From Caulobacter sp. Root1455 (lineage in GTDB: Bacteria > Pseudomonadota > Alphaproteobacteria > Caulobacterales > Caulobacteraceae), in the NCBI RefSeq assembly GCF_001426905.1, contig NZ_LMFQ01000012.1:125187-189186 (forward strand): a DNA stretch of 64,000 bases. The letters are read 5' to 3'. The translations under genes and the position numbers were made by a program. This document shows positions 37,148-45,790 of this stretch, in pieces. Position 1 is the first letter of the stretch; every line of letters begins with the position of its first letter. The notes beneath the pieces are model-generated. The model ran no database searches. It worked only from the letters and a program-made list of their open reading frames with translations, and was not told the origin of the DNA.

Positions 37148-37636
37148 ATGCGTCCGCCGCTTCTGCTCGCCGCCCTGATCGCCCCAATGGCCGTCTGAGC
37201 CGCGACGCCCGCCCTGGCCCAGGACCTGAAGGTCGCCGTCGAGGGGCGCGACTCCGTGGTGCTGACGCCGGCCGACCTGAAGGCCCTGCCGCGCGCCAAG
37301 GCGACGTTCACCGCCCACGGCAAACAGATCACCTACGAGGGCGCGCTGCTGAACGCGGCCCTGCGCCAGGCCGGGGTGGTGTCGGGCGACCGGCTGATGG
37401 GCCGCTACCTGAACCAGATCGTGGTCGCCAAGGGCGCGGACGGCTTCACCAGCACCTATTCGCTGGGCGAGACCGACCCGATCTATCGCGCCAATCCGGT
37501 GATCATCGCCGACAGCAAGGACGGCCAGCCGCTGGACGCCAAGGAAGGGCCCTACCGCCTGGTCGTCGACGGCGACCTGCGGCCGGGACGTTCGCCCCGG
37601 GCGCTGGTGTCGGTGGAGGTCAAGGCGGTTCCGTAG
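37148..37636 (+). pseudogene. Molybdopterin-oxidoreductase-like small periplasmic protein, broken by TGA in the signal peptide
   Basis: From ATG 37148 the reading frame gives MRPPLLLAALIAPMAV, then TGA at 37196-37198 (codon 17), and continues in frame as AATPALAQDLKVAVEG and on to 37636. Without the stop it would be a 162-residue exported protein. Its mature part has the pattern of sulfite-oxidase-like molybdopterin-binding proteins (LTPADLKALPRAKATFTAHG, YEGALLNAALRQAGV, PYRLVVDGDLRPGRSPRAL). Restarting at GTG 37256 loses the signal peptide and the first strand. The rest of the frame is intact, so the mutation is recent, or a base is wrong. Confidence 0.75.
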
Positions 37637-37660
37637 GGGAGCAGTCGGAGCGCCCAATCT

Positions 37661-37704
37661 GTTGTCATCCCGGACAGCCTCTGCGAGGCTTCCGGGATGA
37701 CAAC
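37661..37704. repeat. Inverted repeat GTTGTCATCCCGGA
   Basis: GTTGTCATCCCGGA and TCCGGGATGACAAC enclose a 44-base element with an inner AGCCTC / GAGGCT hairpin. It lies between convergent genes. A degenerate relative seems to lie at 50452-50488. Confidence 0.85.
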
Positions 37705-37728
37705 GGTGGGTGGGCTTTGGGCTGAACC

Positions 37729-38241
37729 CTAGCTCCGCACCGGGCCCATATAGTCCAGCTTGCCGATCTGCACGCCCTTGTGGCGCAGCACGTCGTAGGC
37801 GGTGACCACGTGGAAGAAGAAGTTCGGCAGGGCGAAGGTCAGCAGATAGTCCTCGCCCGTGAAGGTCAGGGTCCCGCCGGGCAGCTTCAGCTCGACGGTG
37901 CGCTCCTCGCTGCCCTCGAACGCCTTGGGATCGACGCTTTCGATATAGGCCAGGGTGTCGGCGACGCGCGTCTTCAGCTGGGCCAGGGTGGTTTCCTCGT
38001 CGGCCATGGCCGGCGCGTCGACGCCGGTCAGCCGCGACACCGCGCCCTTGGAGGCGTCCGAGGCGCGCTGGACCTGGCCTGACAGCGGCAGCATGTCGTC
38101 GGCCAGGCGGGCGCCGACCAGGTCGTCCGGGTTCTGGCCCTGGGCCTTGGCGTGGGCCTCGCCCTTCTCGAGCAGGGTGGCCAGCACCTTCAGGGCGCGG
38201 ACGAAGACGGGAACGGAGGCGCGGTGCATCGACAGGGGCAT
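37729..38241 (-). CDS. DUF1993 family protein
   Basis: A 170-residue soluble helical protein. The DUF1993 pattern is clear: MHRASVPVFVRALKVLATLL at the N-terminus, DDMLPLSGQVQRASDASKGA, then FTGEDYLLTFALPNFFFHVV with a conserved His, and the C-terminal HKGVQIGKLDYMG. It resembles DinB-type four-helix bundles. The function is unknown. The ATG at 38241 is chosen because GGAG lies six bases upstream; the frame extends further without such a site. It is divergent from prfA. Confidence 0.88.
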   Translation of the reverse strand: MPLSMHRASVPVFVRALKVLATLLEKGEAHAKAQGQNPDDLVGARLADDMLPLSGQVQRASDASKGAVSRLTGVDAPAMADEETTLAQLKTRVADTLAYIESVDPKAFEGSEERTVELKLPGGTLTFTGEDYLLTFALPNFFFHVVTAYDVLRHKGVQIGKLDYMGPVRS

Positions 38242-38414
38242 GGAGAGCTCCGAGGGAAAGCGCGGCGCGGGGGATGAGATCGCCGCGACCGGGAGATGGG
38301 GGCGCAAGGCGACGCTTTACAGGTCCTCCGCCCCGCCGCGCCCGCCAAGGGGTGACGCGGCGCGTCCGGAGCGGTAGAGAGACCGCCCGTTCTCCCACAG
38401 CGTGACGTTCCCCC

Positions 38415-39482
38415 TTGCGACTGCCCCAGGCCCGCCTCGACCAAGTTCTCGACCGCTTCCGTGAAGTCGAAGCCCGCATGGGCGCGGCCACCGACGGCGC
38501 CGAGATCGTCAAGCTCTCCAAGGAGCACGCCGAGCTGCGCCCGGTGGCCGAGTCCGTCCAGGCCCTGGCCAAGCTGAGCGCCGAGCGCGCCGAGCTGGAG
38601 GAGATGGCCGGCGATCCGGAGATGGCGGCCATGGTCGCCGACGAGATCCAGGCGCTGGACGAGAAGCTGCCGGTCATGGAGCGCGAGCTGGCCCTGATGC
38701 TGGCCCCGCGCGACAAGGACGAGAACGCCTCGGCCATTCTCGAAGTGCGGGCCGGCACGGGGGGCGACGAGGCGGCTCTGTTCGCCGGCGACCTGTTCCG
38801 CATGTACCAGCGCTACGCCCAGCTGCAGGGCTGGAAGGTCGAGATCGACAGCGTCTCCGAGGGCGAGATGGGCGGCTACAAGGAAATCATCGCCTCGGTC
38901 ACCGGCGACGGCGTGTTCGGCCGCTGGAAGTTCGAAAGCGGCGTGCACCGCGTCCAGCGCGTGCCGGCCACCGAGGCGCAAGGCCGCATCCACACCTCGG
39001 CCGCCACCGTCGCGGTGTTGCCCGAGGCCGAGGACGTCGAGATCGAGATCAACGACAGCGACCTGCGCATCGACACCTACCGCTCGTCGGGGGCCGGCGG
39101 CCAGCACGTCAACAAGACCGACTCGGCCGTGCGCATCACCCACTTGCCGACCGGCGTGGTGGTGACCTCGTCGGAAAAGAGCCAGCACCAGAACCGCGCG
39201 CGGGCCATGAAGAACCTGAAGGCGCGCCTGTACGACATGCAGCGCGAGGCCCTCGACACCGCCCGCTCCGACGCCCGCAAGAGCCAGGTCGGCAGCGGCG
39301 ACCGCTCCGAGCGCATCCGCACCTACAACTACCCCCAGGGCCGGGTCACCGACCACCGCATCAACCTGACGGTCTACAACCTGCCCAAGGTGATGGAGGG
39401 CGACGCCCTGGACGACATCATCAAGCCGCTGATCGCCGAAGATCAGGCCGCGCGGCTGGCGAGCCTGGAAGAGGGCTACTAG
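38415..39482 (+). CDS. prfA: Peptide chain release factor 1
   Basis: RF1 ends translation at UAA and UAG. The 355-residue protein has the helical domain 1, the codon-recognition region and the catalytic GGQ at 228-230 in [13 protein letters not shown]. The GGQ Gln is a substrate of PrmC, encoded 7 kb downstream. The start is TTG at 38415 (reading [12 protein letters not shown]); the next in-frame ATG would cut domain 1. It lies in the same strand order as ptsP and prmC, with an alpha-mannosidase and others inserted after it. Confidence 0.97.
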   Translation: MRLPQARLDQVLDRFREVEARMGAATDGAEIVKLSKEHAELRPVAESVQALAKLSAERAELEEMAGDPEMAAMVADEIQALDEKLPVMERELALMLAPRDKDENASAILEVRAGTGGDEAALFAGDLFRMYQRYAQLQGWKVEIDSVSEGEMGGYKEIIASVTGDGVFGRWKFESGVHRVQRVPATEAQGRIHTSAATVAVLPEAEDVEIEINDSDLRIDTYRSSGAGGQHVNKTDSAVRITHLPTGVVVTSSEKSQHQNRARAMKNLKARLYDMQREALDTARSDARKSQVGSGDRSERIRTYNYPQGRVTDHRINLTVYNLPKVMEGDALDDIIKPLIAEDQAARLASLEEGY

Positions 39483-39486
39483 GAGA

Positions 39487-39609
39487 CCACTTGCCCCCTA
39501 CGGGTCGCTTCGCGACCGTCTTCCCCCTTAGGGGGAAGAGGAGCCGCGTTCGTCCTCCGCCCCCTATGGGGGCGGACAGACCGCGAAGCGGTCAGGTGGG
39601 GGCAAGTGG
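39487..39609. repeat. Long inverted repeat downstream of prfA
   Basis: Outer arms CCACTTGCCCCC and GGGGGCAAGTGG enclose 123 bases. Nested hairpins lie within: CGCTTCGCG paired with CGCGAAGCG, CTTCCCCCTTAGGGGGAAG, and GCCCCCTATGGGGGC. It resembles 24296-24426 and 7681-7828 in design and lies between convergent genes. Confidence 0.88.
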
Positions 39610-39617
39610 GTGTGATC

Positions 39618-42350
39618 TCACGCCGACCACCCCACCTTCAGCGTCGCCAGCGCCAGCTCGGCGGTGAAGGCGATGTCGGCCCCCGTCACGGTCGGGGTCT
39701 GGCCCCCGCTGATCGACTGTTCGAGCGCCGTGACCAGGCTGGCGTCGTTGACGGTTCCACCCAGGGTCTGCAGCCCGGCCAGCGACACCGTCACGTCCAT
39801 GCTGGCGTTCGAAGGCTGGTAGGCGCGCAGGATCAAGCTGGCCGGATCGGCTTCCGAGGGCTTGGCGACCGTCAGGATCGGCGTGGACGTCCCTGAAGCG
39901 GCGCTCACCGAGGCCAGGGAGATCGACGCGGGGAGGGCGGTGGTCGAATTGGGCGGGGCGATCAGCGCCGTCAGCGGCGTGGTGTAGGCCAGGGCCTCGA
40001 TCAGTTGGGCGCCGTCGCTGGGATCGGCCTTGCCGTCGCTGTCCACCGTGATCCCGGTGGGCACGCGGAACGCATACTCCAGCGTATGGACGTCGGGATC
40101 GATGCCGCCGGGCGGCGCGGGGATGGGGCACCAGCCGAAATAGTTTTCGCCCGGATTGCGGGCCAGGCCCCCCACCAGCAGCGTGCTGTTCTGGTCGCCC
40201 TGGCCCCAGGCCGGCATGGCGCCGTGATAGATCGCGCAGAGCGGCGCGCCCGAGGTGTTTTCCGGGATCAGGAAATCGTGGGTCGCCTGCATCGACGGGC
40301 CCGTCCAGTAGCGGACCTGGCGGGCGTCGTCCCAGTGGTAGGGCGTGCCCTGGGCGATCACGTCGACCTCGGCGCTCAGGTCGAACATCGTCATCGCCGA
40401 ATAGCCGAACGGGCAATTGCCGGTGGTGCGCATGCGCACGAAAGGCTCGTCGGCGGCCAGCAGGTACTCCAGCTGATAGGGATAGTCCGCGCCGGCCACC
40501 GTGCAGGTGAGCTGGGCCTGCAGGCGCACGCGCAGCGGCCCCGTCTCCAGCACCTGGACCCCGGTCACGACGGTGGTCACGCTGGTGTCGAGCTTCAGGG
40601 GCGGATACGAGGCCCCCTGTTCGCAGCTGTAGCGGTAGTTGTTGCCGTCGGCGTCCAGGTAGAAGCCGACCTGGTTGGAGGTCCCGCCCAGCACATTGGC
40701 CTGGGGATTGGCCGACCGCAGATCCAGGATCGTGTCGATCGCCCACATCGAGGCCGCGCTGACGTCCACCGAGATCAGGGCGTTGGCCAGCGTGTAGGAA
40801 GCCCCGTCGTCCGATGTGGTGATCGTCGCCTGGGTGGTCGGCTGCACGGTGTCGGTGGACAGGTAGCAGGTCGTGTAGCCCAGGCTGTCGCAGGTCGCCG
40901 GAAACAGCAGGCCGCCGTCGGCGTCGGCCTGGAACGGGACGCTCCCGTTCGGGGTGCGCACGCTGGAGAAGGCGGCGAGGTTCTGGGTCGGCGGAACCGC
41001 CAGCTCGACCAGGCCGGTCCGCGCAAAGCCCAGCTGATTGAACACCACGACCGGCTGCTCTCCGGACTGGGGCGCGGCCGTGACCTGGGCGGCGATTTCC
41101 CGCATCGCATCGCGGCGCAGGCCGTTGGCGCCGGTGCGGGCGGCGGTCAGCCGCGGCAGCTGCTCGCCGCGATAGACGTAGTCGGCCGCGGTGCCGGTGA
41201 TGAAGTCGTGGTGGGTGCTGGGAACCAGGCCCAGCCAGGCTTCCCGCAAGGCCGAGGTGCGCGCCTGCAGCTCGACCGTCCACGCGCCGCCGCAGGTCTG
41301 GGCGTTGCGCGCCCCGGCGATGACGCCGAAGATCTCTGCCCCCAGCAGGGCGCGCGTGGCGTCATAGTGCAGCCGCTTCAGGCGGGGCCGGGTCTGGTAG
41401 CAGCCCGAATAGTACGGCTGGGGGCGGAAAGCCTGCGGCGCGCCGAGCAGGCCGCTGCCGACGATGGCCTGGATGTAGTCGTCGAAGGTGCCGGCGACCG
41501 CCGTCACCGCCGAGCCGCTCTGCTGGTTCCAGATCTCGACGCAGCTGGCGGTGTCGGTCGGCAGGGCGAAGTCGGTGCCCACGGGCACGTACAGGGTCGG
41601 GGTCACCGACGACGGCGCGTTGGCGTCGATATAGAGCTGGATCTGGGTGAGCGCGTTGCTCGGGTCGAGCCCGGAGCCCTGGCCGTAGCCGGCCATCAGC
41701 CAGTGGGCGATCGCCGTGGAGCCGTCGCGCGCGCCCCAGACGAACTCGGTGCCGTTGTCCGTCATCCACTGGGCGGGCGACGGACCCTGGCCCTTCAGGG
41801 GCGGGATGTTGGTGGGCTGGCCGCCGGGCACCCGCTCGAAGGCCACGCCCTGCAAGCCCATGGCGGCCAGCATGACCGGCAGCTGCGAGTCGTGGCCGAA
41901 GTCGTCGGGCACATAGGCGTGCTTGGGGAACAGGCCGTAGGCCTGCTGCACCCAGCTCGTGCCCGTCAGATAGTTGCGGATGAAGGCCTCGCCGTGCGGC
42001 AGCAGGCTGTCGGGCGAGGTGATCCCGCCGCCCAGGATCTCGAGGTTGCTGGCCGCCTGCTTCAGCACGCCGGCGATCTGCGGATTGGCGTCGGTGAACG
42101 CCTTCAGGAAACCCATCTCGCAGATCGAATAGAAGTAGGCGGGGTCGGGCGTCCCGTTCGGCGCCAGCAGGTCTGTCGCCTGGCTGAAGATGGTGAAGGC
42201 GTCGCCGCCCGTGGAGCTGAAGTAGCTGTACTCGCCGATGCGGTACGGCGGGATGTTCGAGCAGAGGGCGGTGAAGGGCAGGATCCAGTCCCAGTCCAGA
42301 TGGGGCGTCGTGCAGAGAATGACCTTGCTGATCGTGACGCCCGTTTTCAT
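39618..42350 (-). CDS. Glycoside hydrolase family 38 alpha-mannosidase-like protein
   Basis: A 910-residue GH38 enzyme. The zinc-binding start TPHLDWDW gives His17 and Asp19; the nucleophile Asp lies in VPDDFGHDSQLP (about residue 148), and HHDFITGT marks the second zinc His region of the helical bundle. A large beta-sandwich C-terminal half follows (about 430-910). These enzymes cleave alpha-mannose from glycans. No signal peptide is visible, so it is cytosolic or exported unusually. GAGGAG precedes the ATG. Codon use resembles its neighbours. No mannose-processing partner is nearby, so it looks like an accessory insertion between prfA and prmC. Confidence 0.88.
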   Translation of the reverse strand: MKTGVTISKVILCTTPHLDWDWILPFTALCSNIPPYRIGEYSYFSSTGGDAFTIFSQATDLLAPNGTPDPAYFYSICEMGFLKAFTDANPQIAGVLKQAASNLEILGGGITSPDSLLPHGEAFIRNYLTGTSWVQQAYGLFPKHAYVPDDFGHDSQLPVMLAAMGLQGVAFERVPGGQPTNIPPLKGQGPSPAQWMTDNGTEFVWGARDGSTAIAHWLMAGYGQGSGLDPSNALTQIQLYIDANAPSSVTPTLYVPVGTDFALPTDTASCVEIWNQQSGSAVTAVAGTFDDYIQAIVGSGLLGAPQAFRPQPYYSGCYQTRPRLKRLHYDATRALLGAEIFGVIAGARNAQTCGGAWTVELQARTSALREAWLGLVPSTHHDFITGTAADYVYRGEQLPRLTAARTGANGLRRDAMREIAAQVTAAPQSGEQPVVVFNQLGFARTGLVELAVPPTQNLAAFSSVRTPNGSVPFQADADGGLLFPATCDSLGYTTCYLSTDTVQPTTQATITTSDDGASYTLANALISVDVSAASMWAIDTILDLRSANPQANVLGGTSNQVGFYLDADGNNYRYSCEQGASYPPLKLDTSVTTVVTGVQVLETGPLRVRLQAQLTCTVAGADYPYQLEYLLAADEPFVRMRTTGNCPFGYSAMTMFDLSAEVDVIAQGTPYHWDDARQVRYWTGPSMQATHDFLIPENTSGAPLCAIYHGAMPAWGQGDQNSTLLVGGLARNPGENYFGWCPIPAPPGGIDPDVHTLEYAFRVPTGITVDSDGKADPSDGAQLIEALAYTTPLTALIAPPNSTTALPASISLASVSAASGTSTPILTVAKPSEADPASLILRAYQPSNASMDVTVSLAGLQTLGGTVNDASLVTALEQSISGGQTPTVTGADIAFTAELALATLKVGWSA

Positions 42351-42505
42351 GGCGCTGCTCCTCTGTGTCCTGGGGATGGATCGCGTGCTCGAGGGTCTTC
42401 CGGTGGAGGTTCGGCGGAGGGTTCGGCGGCCTGACCGGCGCGACAGATCGCGGTCGCGGGATCGCGACGCGTCGGCCTTCCGTCATGGCGGGAAATGCGC
42501 CCTAA

Positions 42506-42545
42506 GCTCAACCCCAGATAAAGACTATGCTTGCCAGGGTTGAGC
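42506..42545. promoter_or_regulatory. Inverted repeat in the spacer upstream of the GH38 gene
   Basis: GCTCAACCC and GGGTTGAGC are perfect nine-base arms around a 22-base AT-rich core. It lies 155 bases upstream of the alpha-mannosidase start, within the 233-base spacer, and may hold an operator or a terminator of the GNAT gene. Confidence 0.4.
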
Positions 42546-42583
42546 GGTCAATCGGTTTGGAGTCTGGTCGCGCCGAGGCGGCC

Positions 42584-43114
42584 CTAGAGCGTTTTTTCCA
42601 GCACCACGAACGACAGCTCGCGTTGCGGCTTGCCGAACCGGTCGCCGACCGGGAACGGCTTGGTTTCGCCGGTCAGGGCGTAGCCCCGGCGCTGGTACCA
42701 GGCGATCAGGGTGTCGCGCAGGTGGACCACGGTCATGCGCACCCGCTTCGCGCCTAGCCCGTGAGCGTAAGTCTCGCCGTGGGCCAGCAGGGCGCGGCCC
42801 AGCTGGCGGTCCTGCTGGTCGGGGCGGATGGTCAGCATGCCCAGGTACCAGGCGTCGCCTTCCGGAACCTCGGCGTCGGGCTCGATCCAGACGCAGCCCA
42901 GCAACGGGCCGTCGGGCTCGTCGCGCAGGGTCAGCAACGTGGCGCTGGGCGCCTCGGCCAGGTCTTGCTTGAGGCTCTCCAGGTCGATGCGCTGGCCGTC
43001 GATATAGCCGGCCTCGGTGGTCCAGCCCGCCTGGGCGCCTTGGCCGCGATAGGCCGAATTGACCAGGTCGACGATGGCGGGGAATTCGGATTCGACGGCG
43101 GGGGCGAAGATCAT
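42584..43114 (-). CDS. GNAT family N-acetyltransferase
   Basis: A 176-residue acetyltransferase fold. The acetyl-CoA loop is the stretch LTIRPDQQDRQLGRALLAHG (motif A), preceded by the strand WYLGMLTI; the C-terminal helix-strand reads AWYQRRGYALTGE. GNAT enzymes transfer acetyl from acetyl-CoA to amines, and the target is unknown here. The ATG at 43114 follows AGGA; the longer frame to 43228 reads through a Pro-rich stretch with no ribosome site. The neighbour downstream on the same strand is the GH38 gene. Confidence 0.9.
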   Translation of the reverse strand: MIFAPAVESEFPAIVDLVNSAYRGQGAQAGWTTEAGYIDGQRIDLESLKQDLAEAPSATLLTLRDEPDGPLLGCVWIEPDAEVPEGDAWYLGMLTIRPDQQDRQLGRALLAHGETYAHGLGAKRVRMTVVHLRDTLIAWYQRRGYALTGETKPFPVGDRFGKPQRELSFVVLEKTL

Positions 43115-43139
43115 GCGGGGTCCTGGGAGGGGAGGGGCG

Positions 43140-44357
43140 TCAATGGGCGGCGGCGGGACAGCGGGCCATCGCGACATAGCGCCAGCCCAGCCATCCCGGA
43201 TAGATGGCGACGCAGGCGACGCCGCCAACCCGCGAGGCCTCGAAACGGGCTTTCGAGACCTTGAGGTCCTCGATCAGCGGGAGGTTCGCCCCGGCGTCGA
43301 CCGCGCGGAGGCTGAGGGTCGGATCGTCGTCGGCCGACCCGCCCTTGTGGACGACCACGGCCCGCTGGATCGCCGGCGGCGCCTTGTCGAACCACCAGTT
43401 GGCCAGGCTGATCGTTCCCCAGCCCCAGCAGAAGGTGACGACCGCCAGGAACAGCGCGAGGAACAGCGTCGCCCAGGATTTCGGCGACACCCGCTGGGCC
43501 CGCAGGGCGAAGAGGAACGGGATGGCGGCCAGGCCGAGCCCGGCGCAAAGCGGCTGGATCCAGTCGATCTTGTCGATGTCGAGCAAGGCGCGCAGGGCCA
43601 GGATCAGGCTGGGCATGAACCAGAAGGCCATGAGGCTGATGGTCGGCTCCTCGCCCTGATCCCCCATCAGGCTCACCAGGCCGCGCCAGCGGTTGGCGAC
43701 GGCCAGGGCTATGAGGGGAGTGACGACGTTGATCGCCACCGCCGGCCCGTAGGGGTGCGGATAGAAGAGCAGCCAGCAGGCCAGGCCTATGCCGACCAGG
43801 GAGGCGCGGCCGGTCAGCTTGCGCAGCGAGCCCAGGGTCTCCAGGCGGGCGGTCGGATTGGCGCCCAGGCGCGGGTCTTTTTCCAGGATCGCCAGCTCCT
43901 GGTTGAACGCCACGGCGTCCAGGTTCTCCAGGGTCTCGAACCAAGCCGCCCAGACCGGATTCTTGGCGACGTGCATCGGGACGCTCAGGCCGTGTTTACG
44001 ACCGTCGACCGACTCCAGGCGGATGTGGTCCTGCGGCTCGACGCGAAAGCCGACAATCTTGGCGCGCGAGAGGCTTTCCACCCCAAACAGCCCCTTGGCT
44101 TCGACCCGATCGGGCAACAGCCGCCACCGGCTGGTCCACGCATCGACAATCGCATAGACGGCGCCAAGCGCGAGGATCACCGCGAGCGCGCTAAACAGCC
44201 ACGGGCCATGGACCATGGGCCATAGAAGGTTCATGACCACGCCGAAAATCATGAACGCGGCCAGGGCTCCGCCGCCGATCGTCGTTGTCCAGACGCTTCT
44301 GGTCGGCGTCCTGACCTCGCCGTCCGCAACCGCGACCTTCGATCCCGTGCTCGCCAT
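43140..44357 (-). CDS. Multi-pass membrane protein, unknown function
   Basis: A 405-residue inner-membrane protein with about eight hydrophobic segments: two near the N-terminus (about 25-45 and 52-72), then a cytosolic beta-rich region (about 75-150, LPDRVEAKGLFGVESLSRAK) that looks like a membrane-flanking PH-like domain, then five or six more helices. The C-terminal tail is rich in Val/Ala and ends CPAAAH. I do not recognise a named family. The ATG at 44357 follows GGGGGGAAAG. The gene lies between a GNAT and a BrkB family gene on the same strand. Confidence 0.72.
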   Translation of the reverse strand: MASTGSKVAVADGEVRTPTRSVWTTTIGGGALAAFMIFGVVMNLLWPMVHGPWLFSALAVILALGAVYAIVDAWTSRWRLLPDRVEAKGLFGVESLSRAKIVGFRVEPQDHIRLESVDGRKHGLSVPMHVAKNPVWAAWFETLENLDAVAFNQELAILEKDPRLGANPTARLETLGSLRKLTGRASLVGIGLACWLLFYPHPYGPAVAINVVTPLIALAVANRWRGLVSLMGDQGEEPTISLMAFWFMPSLILALRALLDIDKIDWIQPLCAGLGLAAIPFLFALRAQRVSPKSWATLFLALFLAVVTFCWGWGTISLANWWFDKAPPAIQRAVVVHKGGSADDDPTLSLRAVDAGANLPLIEDLKVSKARFEASRVGGVACVAIYPGWLGWRYVAMARCPAAAH

Positions 44358-44421
44358 GCTTTCCCCCCGGTTCGCGCCTTTCGACATAGGCGAGGCCGGG
44401 GCGCGGTAAAAGCCCCACGGT

Positions 44422-45687
44422 TCAGCTTGGCGGCGGCTTGGTTCCTGTCTCGCCACGCCCCAGCCCCAGCGCGCGGCCCCAGTAGCGGCCGGACACCCGT
44501 TTGACCGTACCGGCCTCGCGCTGGATGAACTCCCAGGGGTGGAAGGCCAAGCCCACGGTGTCGGCCATGGCCGCGCCGCGCTCGCCCATCGGCTTTTCCG
44601 GACCCGTCGTGGAGTCGATGGCGGTCTGGTGCTCGATCTCGGCGTTCAGCTCGGCGCCGACCAGGACGGTCATGATCGAGAACCACATCCAGACCATGAA
44701 GGCGATCACCGCGCCCAGGGGGCCGTAGGTGGCGTCGTAGTGGGCCACGCGGTTGACGTAGACCGAGAAGCCCAGCGAGCCCAGCAGCCAGGCCGCGGCG
44801 CCGAAGATCGAACCCCAGATCACCCAGCGCCAGCGCGGTCGGGCGCGGCAGGGGGCGAAGCGATAGAGCATCGCGAAGGCCAGGGCCGTCACCCCCAGCA
44901 CGATCAGCCACCGCAGCGGGATCCAGATCACCGCCGCGGCGCTCAGGCCCACCCGCTCCAGCAGGATCGGCGCGGCGATCAGCACGCCGGCCAACACCAC
45001 GGCGTATAGCAGGGCGCAGAGGGTGAAGACGTAGGTCCAGGCCGTCTTGGTGACGAAGTTGCGCTTCTCGTCCTCGTCATAGGCGACGTTCAGGCCGTCG
45101 AAGAGCGCTTTCATGCTGGCGTTGGCCGACCAGATCGACAGCAGCAGGCTGAGCACGAAGGCCACGCCCAACTTGGCCTGCTCCTGGCTGGCCAGGCGCA
45201 GCATCTGCTCGCCGATGATGTTGACGACGCTGGCGGGGAAGACGCCCGACATCTCCTGCAGTTGCTTCTCGACCGCTCCGATGTCGGCGAACAAGCCGTA
45301 CAGCGAGACGAACGCGCCGATGGCCGGGAAGATGGCCAGCAGGGTGTAGAAGGTCACGCCGCCTGCCACCGCGGGCAGGCGGTCGACGCTGATTTCGCGG
45401 AAGGTGCGCCACAGGATGTCGCGCCAGCCCAGGACGGGAATGCGGTGCGGATGCCGGGCGGCGCGGCCGCGCATCGGCTCGGCCTTGTCGAAGTCGTGCG
45501 GCGGCATGGCCCGGTCCTCGGACAGGCCGGGCGGGTGGTCGAGCGGCGTCTCGTTCGGCGCGTGGCCGGGTCTCGGCTTGGGCAGGACGAAGGGGACCAG
45601 GGCCAGCAGGGCGATCCAGGGCGCCAGGTGATAGGGCCGCGAGGCGATCCACGACCGGAACGGGCGTCGCGGAACGTTGTCGGTCAT
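44422..45687 (-). CDS. YihY/BrkB family membrane protein
   Basis: A 421-residue membrane protein with the YihY/BrkB pattern: WRTFREISVDRLPAVAGGVTFYTLLAIFP, split here as WRTFREISVDRL and AVAGGVTFYTLLAIFPAIG, followed by six helices and the motif YGPLGAVIAFMVWMWFSI. The family has six membrane spans and was once thought to be RNase BN, which is wrong; the function is unknown. The N-terminal 90 residues are an acidic/Pro extension. The C-terminal 70 residues (GPEKPMGERGAAMADTVG) are also an extension. The ATG at 45687 follows GGAGGG. It is divergent from the MOSC gene. Confidence 0.88.
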   Translation of the reverse strand: MTDNVPRRPFRSWIASRPYHLAPWIALLALVPFVLPKPRPGHAPNETPLDHPPGLSEDRAMPPHDFDKAEPMRGRAARHPHRIPVLGWRDILWRTFREISVDRLPAVAGGVTFYTLLAIFPAIGAFVSLYGLFADIGAVEKQLQEMSGVFPASVVNIIGEQMLRLASQEQAKLGVAFVLSLLLSIWSANASMKALFDGLNVAYDEDEKRNFVTKTAWTYVFTLCALLYAVVLAGVLIAAPILLERVGLSAAAVIWIPLRWLIVLGVTALAFAMLYRFAPCRARPRWRWVIWGSIFGAAAWLLGSLGFSVYVNRVAHYDATYGPLGAVIAFMVWMWFSIMTVLVGAELNAEIEHQTAIDSTTGPEKPMGERGAAMADTVGLAFHPWEFIQREAGTVKRVSGRYWGRALGLGRGETGTKPPPS

Positions 45688-45790
45688 GGTCGGGCCCTCC
45701 GCTGGAGGAACACGCCGCTCGCCGCTCCGTTCCGCGCGCCCCAGTGAGCTTGGCTTGCCAAGCGCTGAGTCGTCGCCGACCTTGCGCGCC

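Noticed and set aside
42351-42583. Small protein frames in the spacer before the GH38 gene
   Set aside because: The frames have no ribosome site, no conserved domain and overlap the repeat; they look like random GC-rich reading frames.
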